From the NCBI GenBank assembly GCA_029747585.1, contig JAPEVF010000793.1, positions 1 to 20,728 of the forward strand: DNA of 20,728 nt, written 5' to 3'. Position 1 is the stretch's first letter; each line of letters starts with the position of its first letter. The translations under genes and the position numbers were made by a program. This stretch comes from Pleurotus djamor. Taxonomy: Eukaryota; Basidiomycota; Agaricomycetes; Agaricales; Pleurotaceae. Positions 1 through 7,919 of the stretch are shown here, piece by piece. The notes below the pieces were generated by a model that saw only the letters and a program-made list of their open reading frames with translations, was not told the origin of the DNA and made no database searches.

Positions 1-115
1 ATCGCCCCGGGATTCGGGNATTCGACCGGGATTCGTGACAGCGATGGTGGGTGGAGAAACCTGTAGGGAGATGGAAACAGAGGGGTTAGGGGTTGGAATT
101 GAGTGTCCCCTTACA
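1..115 (-). repeat. 3' LTR of the Gypsy chromovirus (partial, cut by window edge)
   Basis: The last 115 bases before the internal region match the corresponding end of the complete LTRs at 5303-6080 and 6980-7749, ending in ccccttaca. It carries the 8-base terminal inverted repeat half CCCTTACA. About eight transitions in 92 comparable bases separate it from the other LTR of the same element, while those two other LTRs are identical to each other over this stretch. The N at 19 is a surplus base relative to the other copies. The outer part of this LTR and its target duplication lie outside the window. Confidence 0.88.
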
Positions 116-3100
116 CTACCCCCCCTCCTAGATGCGGCGTCTCGACGCATAGGTTCGTGCCTCTGTCGCCAATTATCGGTGGCAGCCTTCAAGTCCTTCT
201 TCTTTCGCCATATGTTGTGAACGGCGTTCACAGCTTGAATCGCGTCGGGATTCGCCTTGTGGAATTCCGCAATCTTCTTCTTCGCGTTACCCAAGTTTTC
301 AACCGGTTCCCAAGTATCTGCTTCAATCCCGTGGCCTTTCCAGTGCACCAGGTATTGAAGCTTCTTCCATCTTCCAAAGCGTCGACTGTTCTTGATAAAG
401 TCTACCTCATATTCTTCTTTGCCATCGACAAGTTCAGGAGGCGGCGGGGTTCGTGGTCTCCGGGATTCGATTGGGTCCTCATCCCAAGGCGTCAGTTTCA
501 CAATTGGGAATACCGGGTGGAGGCGGGATAGGGCTGGTGGCAACTCGAGGCGATAAGACATCTTTCCAACCTTTGCAAGAATCTTGTATGGGCCTAGGCG
601 CGCATGTGCAAGTTTCTTGGAGGGTTGGTAAAGATTAATATCGGACGAGTCGAGCCAGACCTTGTCACCGGGATTCAGATGCGGCATCGGCGTTCGGCGT
701 TGGTCATAGTACCTCTTCATGTCGTCCTGGGCTTTGGCAATGGCAGATTTTGCTTCTTCAACAGCGGTTTTCATCCGGGATACGAACTCCTTTGCTTCTT
801 CAACTCGACCACTGGTCCGGGGTTCAAATCCCATGCGAGGATGACGGCCAGTGTCGAGAATGAACGGCGTTTGCTGAGTCGTATTGTGGATGTGGTTGTT
901 GTATGCGAATTCTGCCATTGGCAAGAGTTGAGCCCAGTTGTTCTGACGCTGATTTGTGTAAGTCCGAAGGTACTGTTCCAGTTCTTGATTACACCGTTCG
1001 GTCTGACCATCTGTTTGAGGATGGTAAGACGTCGATGCTGCAAGTTGAATCCCGAGTTTTTCGTAAATTTCCCGCGTGAACTCCGCAATGAACTGCGTTC
1101 CACGATCTGAGACAACGGCGTTCGGAAGCCCATGGAGTTTCCAGACATGTTGAAGGAACAAGTTGGCCGCACCCAATGCCGAAACGGTGGTGTGTGTCGG
1201 GATGAAGTGAGCTCGTTTACTGACATAGTCAACCACATTCATGATGGCATCATAACCATCAGACTGAGGGAGCTCAACAATAAAGTCGACACTGATGCGT
1301 TTCCACCGCTCTTCAGGGATTTCCAACGGCGTTAGCTCTCCCAATGGCATTCGGCGTTGAGGCTTGGTGCGAAGACACAAGTCACAATGCTTGGTGTAGG
1401 AGCCAATGTAGCGAGAGAGGTTAGGCCACCAGTAGTTGCGGGATACAAGTTCCAATGTCTTGAAACGACCAGGGTGTCCAGCTACCTTGGAGTCGTGGTG
1501 CTGTTCAACGATACGGCGTCGAAGATCTCCGGTATTCGGCACATAGACTTTGCCTCGGAAGAGCAACAGACCATTGTCTTCTTCCCATTCTGAACCCCGA
1601 ACGGCTTTGCGTGAACCCCGAAGCTTTTTGACTTCAAGAGCGGCTTTGGCAACAGGTTCTTCCAGAGTCCCAGAGCGCAATCCCGCGCGGATTTCACCCA
1701 GAATACCTATTTCCTCCCCTTCCAACGCCGTTTCGACTGCTCGAACGGCGAAGAAAGCGGGTTTCAGAAGTACTTGATTCTGGTTGTCGTCCTTTCCATT
1801 GCCATGGTCAGCGCGGCGGGATAGAGCATCGGGTTTCCCCATAGAACGGCCAGGTCGGTGGTGAAGAGTGAAATCGAAGCGGGATAAGTAGAGAGACCAT
1901 CTAGCTTGACGGCGATTGAGTTTCTGCGCCTTGGTGAAATACTCTAGATTTTTGTGGTCAGTCCATATCTCGAACTCCGATTCAGCACCTTCCAGGTAAT
2001 GCCGCCATTCTTCAAGTCCACGAATAATTGAGAGCATCTCTTTATCGTGAATCTCATAGTTGCGCTCTGCCGGGGATAGGGATTTGGAAAAGAATGCCAC
2101 AGGATGCCATTTGTCGTCCTCGGGGTTCAACTGTGAGAGAACGGCGCCAGTTGCAAAGTCTGAGCTGTCAGCCTCAAGTCGCCACGGCCGGGATTCGATG
2201 GGAGCAGCCAAGATGGGTTCAGAAGTGATAAGTCCCTTGATCTGCTCGAACGCCGTTCGTTCACGACCTGTCCAAGTCCATTCTTTGGCATTCTGAATGT
2301 CGAATAGCGGTCGAGCGATGTGCGAGTAGTCCTTCATGAAACGCCGATAGAAGTTGACGAAACCCAAGAAGGACTGGAGTTCAGTCTGATTCCGGGGTTC
2401 AGGCCAGTCTGCAACACCAGCAATCTTGGCGGGATCCATCTCGACTCTGCCTTCAGAGACAACCACTCCCAGGTATTCGATCTTGGTCTGTTCGAACTCA
2501 CATTTTTCAGGTCGAAGATAGAGCTTGTTGTCTTGCAATATCTTCAAGACTCGCCGAAGCACTTTCCGGTGTTCGTCTCGGGATTCGGTGAAGATGAGGA
2601 TGTCATCCAAGTAGATAACAACCACACCTTCAGTGATCAAATCCCGAAACAAGTCGTTCATCATGGTTTGGAAAGTGCCGGGGGAGTTGGTGAGACCGAA
2701 AAACATGACAAGGGGTTCGAAGAGACCGCGGTTCGTCCTGAACGCCGCCTTCCATTCATCGCCTTCCTTGATCCTGACATTGTTGTAGCCCCAGCGAACA
2801 TCGAGCTTGGTAAAGTAGCGCGCATTCTTTAACTTGTTGACAAGTTCAGAAATGAGCGGGATTGGATACCGATTCTTGATAGTCATGGAGTTCAATTTTC
2901 GGTAGTCCTGCACAAGTCTGAGAGAACCATCTTTCTTCTTGATGAAGAATACCGGGGACGCCATTGGGGATTTCGAAGGGCGTATGCGACCGGTATTCAA
3001 GTTCTCTTCGATGAAAGTGTCGAGTTCGCGCTGTTCGACTGGGGACAAGGGATACACCTTGCAGTTGGCTGGCTCAGAACCATCAACCAACTCAATGGCA

Positions 3101-5199
3101 TGGTCCCATGGTCGGGATTGGGGAAGCTCATCGAATGCCTCCTTGGCGAATACCGACTCGAACTCCGTAAAGAGGTCTGGAAAGTCGGCATTCCGGGGTT
3201 CGGCAGCCTTGTTCTTCTGAAAGGCGATCGCAAGGCGTTGGGAGATGGTTTCGGAGGCGCGAATTTCCATGGATCGAATTTGAACGGCGTATTCCGGCGT
3301 TGGGGGCGGGATTGCAGAGAACAGACGATCTCCGGCATTCGGCTCGTAGACATCTGGGTCATCAGAGTCGTCTGTCTCCAACAGCGCAGGCAAGTCAACG
3401 GGTTCGTCGTCGATGAACGGCGTTGGACCGAGTCGGCATTGGCGCAAGTGTCGGGATTCGCGATGTCGAATACGGCGAATCTCTTTGAGTTCCTCTCGGC
3501 AAGTACTGCAAACTCGAGGGCAACGGCTCATTTTGACTTCTTTGGTTTGCCAGTTGACCTCGGGGTTGTGTTCCTTGAGCCAAGAATAGCCGACGATGAT
3601 ATCTTGCTTGCCAATGTTGGTGACTGCGAATAGCGCACGCTCTGAATGATCCTTGTAGCGCAAGACCAAGTCCACAACTTCACGAATGGAGCCTTCCTGA
3701 TTCAGAGTGCCATCTACATTGTAGACCGGGATTGGGGATGAGAGAGGCCTTGTCGAAAAACCACATTTCTCAACATAGTTGGGGTGGATGAACAATCCTG
3801 ATGCTCCGCTGTCGAGGAGGGCATGCAAGTGGAAGCGGGATTCGGTATCAGTCGCTTGAACGGAGATGTCCATGTCCAACGAGAGAGCAGACGGCGTTGC
3901 GGAGACTTGAAACCTCTTGGGTAGTCGTTTCTCCCAGCCAGGCCTTCGGGGTTTGGGGGGTGTTGGTACACCTTTGCTTTCCTGCGGGGTATCGGGATTT
4001 GCTGGTGCAGGTGCGGGATTCGTTTCTTCGGGATTCGTTTCCGTTACCACACTTGGCTCTTCCACAGGGAGGCAGGAGAAGCGGTTAAACGCCGTTGACG
4101 GTGTACCAGGGATTCGTCGGCGTTGGGGCAGTTCCTTCGTCTTGTCTTTGACTTGGGGGTTCGTCTTGGTGGACCGTGACAGTTTGTCCAGCAGGCGTTC
4201 AGCCTCTTCCTTGGTCATATGTTGCAAATCAAATTGACAAGGGCAATCCTGATCTTCGTGTTCCGTAGAACTACAGCGAAGGCATTGGATCGGGATTGGC
4301 CGGGGTTCGTGATGGTTGATTGCAGCAGGGATTGGGAGAGAGGGAGGTGCTTGTTTAGGGAGGTCGACGACGGTTTCCAACGGCGTTCGGGATTTGGCAG
4401 CGCGGAACGCAGTGTTCGCTTGCATATTGTTCCAGATGGTTTGTGCTGCTGTGTACCAGCCGATGGTGTCGTCGTCTCCGGGATTCAAAACCGAAGATTC
4501 TGCAATTTGGTCTTGAATGCCGCGGTGAAGACCTTTCCTGAACTTGAGTGTGAGCTGAGCACCAAGAGGGTAGTCTGCTTGGTCTGCCATTTCCTGGAAC
4601 TCGTCTAGGTATTCGTCAAAGGTCCGGTTGTGCTGATGCCAGGTCGATGACTCGAGTTTAACTCGAGCCAGCTCCCTTTCATTCAGAGGAAAGAACCGAG
4701 ATTTGAACGCCGTTTCGAACGCCGTCCAAGTAGAGGTGTTGGCGGTATTCATTCGAAAGCATCGGTTGGCATATTCCTGTGCACGACCTTTGGAGAAATA
4801 CGAGAGAGTCCAGAGAATGCGGGCTTGGTCGCTGACGAACAAGTCTGGACGGAGTTGGAACCAGATGTTCACGCTGTTGAGAAAGTGAACGCCGTTCGCC
4901 CTACTGCCGTCGAAGGCTGGAGGGTTGGCGGGTTTGAGTTTCTCACCGCGTGGGGCCGGGATTCGAACCGTAGACGGAGGAGTGACCGGGGTTGGAGGTT
5001 CAGCCATGGGTGGAGATGGTGAACGGGGAGGGAGTTGCATGCGAGCTGCAATGGCATCAAGGGTTTGAGATATTTGCGCTATCGCAACGCCTTGTGAGTC
5101 TGCCAATGCCGCTTGCTTTTGCAAGTCCGACCACAAGATGCTGAGTGCTTGAACGGCGTTCGCTGGCAAGGCGACGGGCTGTCCAGGCATCGAACTCAT
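1..5199 (-). CDS. Gag-Pol polyprotein of a Ty3/Gypsy chromovirus (open at window edge)
   Basis: One frame runs from the ATG at 5199 to base 1 without a stop (1,733 codons). It therefore encodes Gag and Pol as one polyprotein that makes the particle, copies the RNA and integrates the DNA. In order from residue 1: Gag with a CX2CX4HX4C zinc knuckle (about 306-319); aspartic protease with DSGAS (463-467); reverse transcriptase with YLDD (863-866); RNase H with its first Asp near 1011; integrase with HHCC zinc finger (about 1234-1275) and catalytic D1305, D1365, E1401, an exact D,D-35-E spacing; a C-terminal chromodomain (about 1594-1645) with the aromatic and WKGHG-type core. A stop just upstream (5299-5301) and a second Met at codon 4 bracket the start. 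The frame reads past the polypurine tract into the 3' LTR. No inactivating change was seen. Known for the family: chromodomains steer integration to heterochromatin. Confidence 0.96.
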   Translation of the reverse strand, partial: MSSMPGQPVALPANAVQALSILWSDLQKQAALADSQGVAIAQISQTLDAIAARMQLPPRSPSPPMAEPPTPVTPPSTVRIPAPRGEKLKPANPPAFDGSRANGVHFLNSVNIWFQLRPDLFVSDQARILWTLSYFSKGRAQEYANRCFRMNTANTSTWTAFETAFKSRFFPLNERELARVKLESSTWHQHNRTFDEYLDEFQEMADQADYPLGAQLTLKFRKGLHRGIQDQIAESSVLNPGDDDTIGWYTAAQTIWNNMQANTAFRAAKSRTPLETVVDLPKQAPPSLPIPAAINHHEPRPIPIQCLRCSSTEHEDQDCPCQFDLQHMTKEEAERLLDKLSRSTKTNPQVKDKTKELPQRRRIPGTPSTAFNRFSCLPVEEPSVVTETNPEETNPAPAPANPDTPQESKGVPTPPKPRRPGWEKRLPKRFQVSATPSALSLDMDISVQATDTESRFHLHALLDSGASGLFIHPNYVEKCGFSTRPLSSPIPVYNVDGTLNQEGSIREVVDLVLRYKDHSERALFAVTNIGKQDIIVGYSWLKEHNPEVNWQTKEVKMSRCPRVCSTCREELKEIRRIRHRESRHLRQCRLGPTPFIDDEPVDLPALLETDDSDDPDVYEPNAGDRLFSAIPPPTPEYAVQIRSMEIRASETISQRLAIAFQKNKAAEPRNADFPDLFTEFESVFAKEAFDELPQSRPWDHAIELVDGSEPANCKVYPLSPVEQRELDTFIEENLNTGRIRPSKSPMASPVFFIKKKDGSLRLVQDYRKLNSMTIKNRYPIPLISELVNKLKNARYFTKLDVRWGYNNVRIKEGDEWKAAFRTNRGLFEPLVMFFGLTNSPGTFQTMMNDLFRDLITEGVVVIYLDDILIFTESRDEHRKVLRRVLKILQDNKLYLRPEKCEFEQTKIEYLGVVVSEGRVEMDPAKIAGVADWPEPRNQTELQSFLGFVNFYRRFMKDYSHIARPLFDIQNAKEWTWTGRERTAFEQIKGLITSEPILAAPIESRPWRLEADSSDFATGAVLSQLNPEDDKWHPVAFFSKSLSPAERNYEIHDKEMLSIIRGLEEWRHYLEGAESEFEIWTDHKNLEYFTKAQKLNRRQARWSLYLSRFDFTLHHRPGRSMGKPDALSRRADHGNGKDDNQNQVLLKPAFFAVRAVETALEGEEIGILGEIRAGLRSGTLEEPVAKAALEVKKLRGSRKAVRGSEWEEDNGLLLFRGKVYVPNTGDLRRRIVEQHHDSKVAGHPGRFKTLELVSRNYWWPNLSRYIGSYTKHCDLCLRTKPQRRMPLGELTPLEIPEERWKRISVDFIVELPQSDGYDAIMNVVDYVSKRAHFIPTHTTVSALGAANLFLQHVWKLHGLPNAVVSDRGTQFIAEFTREIYEKLGIQLAASTSYHPQTDGQTERCNQELEQYLRTYTNQRQNNWAQLLPMAEFAYNNHIHNTTQQTPFILDTGRHPRMGFEPRTSGRVEEAKEFVSRMKTAVEEAKSAIAKAQDDMKRYYDQRRTPMPHLNPGDKVWLDSSDINLYQPSKKLAHARLGPYKILAKVGKMSYRLELPPALSRLHPVFPIVKLTPWDEDPIESRRPRTPPPPELVDGKEEYEVDFIKNSRRFGRWKKLQYLVHWKGHGIEADTWEPVENLGNAKKKIAEFHKANPDAIQAVNAVHNIWRKKKDLKAATDNWRQRHEPMRRDAASRRGGSVRGHSIPTPNPSVSISLQVSPPTIAVTNPGRXPESRGD
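119..129 (-). other. Polypurine tract (plus-strand primer site)
   Basis: On the minus strand the sequence AGGAGGGGGGG lies three bases before the 3' LTR (LTR begins TGTAAGGG at 115). This is the expected place for the primer of second-strand synthesis. It is unusual in lying inside the open gag-pol frame. Confidence 0.8.
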
Positions 5200-5290
5200 G
5201 GTTGGGTAGGGAGACGCAAGAGTAGTATTCGTTGAAGAATCGGGATTCGTTCCGGGATTCGAGAACGAATATACTGGTGCGTAGGGAGTG

Positions 5291-5300
5291 AGCCTTTTCT
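5291..5300 (-). other. Primer-binding site, self-priming (Tf1-like) type
   Basis: Two bases inside the 5' LTR, where a tRNA-complementary site beginning TGG would be expected, the minus strand reads AGAAAAGGCT instead. It is perfectly complementary over 10 bases to AGCCTTTTCT inside the LTR (5422-5431), which lies about 30 bases after a TATA box and so near the predicted 5' end of the transcript. This is the arrangement known for Tf1/sushi-type retrotransposons, whose RNA 5' end folds back to prime reverse transcription. Self-priming here is an inference from this match. Confidence 0.65.
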
Positions 5301-5302
5301 AC

Positions 5303-6080
5303 TGTAAGGGCAACTCCGAGAGGGGCTCAGGGGAACTCCTAGGTGGAGGGAATCCGAAGGTATATTAGTCATAGCTAGGAATAGCTAAGTACCTACTCAC
5401 CTAGGTGGAGGGAATCCGAAGAGAAAAGGCTAAGGATTCCCACCCACCTAGGGCGGCTCTATATACTAACTATGGACAGTACCTAATAATTATAAGTAAG
5501 ATGTAAAGTAACATGTGTTCTACAGCAATGCTGTAGAGCGCACAATAGCACCGAATCCCGAGTGAACGGCGTTCGTACGGGATTCGACTTGTAACGAACG
5601 AAAGAAGAAAAGGAAAGTGAGAGAGGGAGAAGAGAGAGAAAAGGAAAGGNAGTGAGGGATTGGCGAAATCCCGGAAATGACGAATACAGTGGGGGGGTTC
5701 GGGATTCTCCCGGGATTCGGACATGTGTACAAATATACAAATGTACAAGTCCGAAGGGTGGCAAGGTTCGACCGGGGTTCGAGGTTGGCAACTTGTGATG
5801 GGCGTAGCTCATGGGGCGTTGTAGATTAAGGAAAGCCCTTGCAGGAGGATAATAGTATAGGTGTATACTACCTCCTGCAACACTCAGAAGATTGTTATGG
5901 TCATCTATGGAAGTGGGGTTGGGTGACAAAGGATGGGTGATGGGGGCGTGCAGGATGCAAACGGCTTTTGCACCAGGATTTGGGATTCAACCGGGATTTG
6001 TGACAGCGATGATGGGCGGAGAGACCTGTAAGGAGGTGGAAACAGAGGGGCTAGGGGTTGGAATTGAGTGTCCCCTTACA
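5303..6080 (-). repeat. 5' LTR of the Gypsy chromovirus (778 bp)
   Basis: It starts tgtaaggg and ends cccttaca, an 8-base terminal inverted repeat. It is about 97% identical by eye to the solo LTR at 6980-7749. Internal features: a 22-base direct repeat (5338-5359 and 5400-5421), a TATA box and the self-priming complement. Several single-base insertions relative to the solo LTR sit in homopolymers, and the N at 5650 is one such extra base. The five bases after it are gtcat; the partner duplication would be left of the window. Confidence 0.95.
5459..5465 (-). promoter_or_regulatory. TATA box of the Gypsy LTR promoter
   Basis: TATATAG on the minus strand lies about 30 bases upstream of the start of the AGCCTTTTCT motif complementary to the primer-binding site. 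The predicted transcript start is therefore near 5431-5437, giving a U3 of about 645 bases. The same box is kept in the solo LTR near 7136-7142. Confidence 0.6.
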
Positions 6081-6678
6081 GTCATATGACCAGAACAAGT
6101 TCAATGGATGCCTGCAATGAGCCAAAACCATCCTCCATAAGTAATGAATGCATTAAGTCAAAGAATCCACAGATGATGGCAGAACATACTGGACAACAAC
6201 TGTCCCCAAGCCTGCCTCTTTCAAGAATGTTTTGCATATATTCAATGTTGTCTTCAGTATTGCTGATGCTTCTTTTGCATCCCGGACATTAGACATGTAG
6301 TAGAAAGACAGAAGAAGATTGACATCTATTGCGGTAATGCAACCCTGCATACAAGGGATACCTGATTTGTGCCTTTCAAGTCCAACTCTCTTGTTTGTAA
6401 ATTACCCATATTCATGAAGAAGGTAAGATTCATATTTGTGGCAAGACTGGTATTTGTAGAGGTTATGGAACAGAAAGAGTTGAATTTAATATTTAAGCAT
6501 CACTGTATTGAACCCTGTTTGTATACCAAGAAGCATGCCTGCAGTGCCTACTCACTCTCTTTTCATCCCATCCTCAAACAGCCTTAGATACCTAGACCAT
6601 TATGTCACCCACAGGACCTTGAATGCTTGTCACAATTCCAATACACCATGATTCCAATACAATCACATGACTTACCAC
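6081..6678. other. No gene supported; unassigned sequence between LTRs
   Basis: A minus-strand open frame at 6153-6350 (65 residues) has ordinary protein-like composition, but I recognise no family and see no flanking exons. No repeat or RNA gene was seen. It may be unique host sequence into which the LTRs inserted. Confidence 0.5.
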
Positions 6679-6974
6679 TGGTCTGAATCCAGAGAGGGGC
6701 TATAGGGGCGAGCGTAGGCCGAGGTGACGGCCGAGCAAACAAGATAGCGGCAAGTACAGTGACTGATGCGCAGCACTGGACTCCTACTAACACTCCGGGC
6801 TCGGGTGTACCAGGCCGGGTGCAAGGCTGAGGATACGAGGAGGAGAAGGAGGACGACGAGTAGGGGAGGACCAAGTCGTCTCGGGTCCAGATTGGGTTGT
6901 CAGGCTGGACGAGGATCAGAGAGGATAAGGTAGAAACATCTATAAACGAGATAAGGGAACAAATACAACTATGA

Positions 6975-6979
6975 GGGAC
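6975..6979. repeat. Target-site duplication (left), gggac
   Basis: The five bases gggac directly precede the LTR start tgtaaggg and recur directly after its end at 7750-7754. Confidence 0.92.
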
Positions 6980-7749
6980 TGTAAGGGCAACTCCGAGAGG
7001 GGCTNCAGGGGAACTCCTAGGTGGAGGGAATCCGAAGTATATTAGTAATAGCTAGGAATAGCTAAGTACCTACTCACCTAGGTGGAGGGAATCCGAAGAG
7101 AAAAGGCTAAGGATTCCCACCCACCTAGGGCGGCTCTATATACTAACTATGGACAGTACCTAATAATTATAAGTAAGATGTAAAGTAACATGTGTTCTAC
7201 AGCAATGCTGTAGAGCGCACAATGGTACCGAATCCCGACTGAACGGCGTTCGTACGGGATTCGACTTGTAACGAAGGAAAGGAAAGAAAGGAAGGTGAGA
7301 GAGAGAAAAGAGAGAAAAGGAAAAGAGTGAGGGATTGGCGAATCCCGAAATGACGAATACAGTGGGGTTCGGGATTCGTCCGGGATTCGACATGTGTACA
7401 AATATACAAATGTACAAGTCCGAAGGGTGGCGAGGTTCGACCGGGGTTCGAGGTTGGCAACTTGTGATGGGCGTAGCTCATGGGGCGTTGTAGATTAAGG
7501 AAAGCCCTTGCAGGAGGATAATAGTATAGGTGTATACTACCTCCTGCAACACTCAGAAGATTGTTATGGTCATCTATGGAAGTGGGGTTGGGTGACAAAG
7601 GATGGGTGATGGGGGCGTGCAGGATGCAAACGGCTTTTGCACCAGGATTTGGGATTCAACCGGGATTTGTGACAGCGATGATGGGCGGAGAGACCTGTAA
7701 GGAGGTGGAAACAGAGGGGCTAGGGGTTGGAATTGAGTGTCCCCTTACA
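6980..7749 (-). mobile_element. Solo LTR of the Gypsy chromovirus family (770 bp)
   Basis: It has full LTR ends (TGTAAGGG/CCCTTACA), a 5-bp target duplication and no internal region, so it is a solo LTR left by LTR-LTR recombination. Strand is given to match the family's sense direction. It keeps the TATA box and the self-priming complement. The N at 7005 is a surplus base compared with 5303-6080. It inserted immediately beside a TATATATA run. Confidence 0.95.
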
Positions 7750-7754
7750 GGGAC
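7750..7754. repeat. Target-site duplication (right), gggac
   Basis: Exact copy of 6975-6979, directly after the LTR end ttaca. Confidence 0.92.
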
Positions 7755-7846
7755 TATATATACTATGCTACATGAGGCTTCGGCTACAAGAACAATGGCG
7801 GGTCCGTTATGTAAATACTGCGCAAGTGGGTCCACTAGATCCGTGA

Positions 7847-7915
7847 GTCACGTGACAGGCGGCATAGGGGTGTCACGTGACCACAGGTGCTAGGGGACCT
7901 GTCACGGATCGTGAC
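7847..7915. promoter_or_regulatory. Cluster of GTCACGTGAC palindromes (E-box core)
   Basis: The 10-base palindrome GTCACGTGAC occurs at 7847-7856 and 7872-7881. A near-palindrome of the same half-sites (GTCACG..CGTGAC) is at 7901-7915. CACGTG is the core bound by bHLH and some bZIP factors. If the surrounding repeat is an LTR read on minus, the cluster sits at the far end of its U3, where enhancers lie. The function is inferred. Confidence 0.45.
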
Positions 7916-7919
7916 ACAA

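Larger units (their letters stand above)
6679..7919. repeat. Degraded LTR-like repeat, interrupted by a solo Gypsy LTR
   Basis: The stretch from 6679 (tggtctgaatccagagagg) onward matches the LTR start at 20658, mostly through transitions, over about 70 bases. The sequence 6679-6979 plus 7755-7919 was continuous before the 6980 LTR inserted, as the gggac duplication shows. On the minus strand it has a TATATATA box (7755 area) and ends in a GTCACG/CGTGAC-rich region. If it is one LTR it would be about 460 bp. I could not find its target duplication, so the outer boundaries and the unity of the two halves are uncertain. Confidence 0.45.

Noticed and set aside
103..4888. Many plus-strand open frames of 60-180 codons across the Gypsy element
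   Set aside because: They lie opposite the 1,733-codon minus-strand frame and show no motifs; they are shadows of it.
5338..5421. CRISPR-like repeat-spacer array in the LTR
   Set aside because: There are only two repeats, inside an LTR of a eukaryotic retrotransposon.
6153..6350. A 65-residue minus-strand gene between the LTRs
   Set aside because: No recognisable domain, no flanking exons and no promoter seen; left as unassigned sequence.
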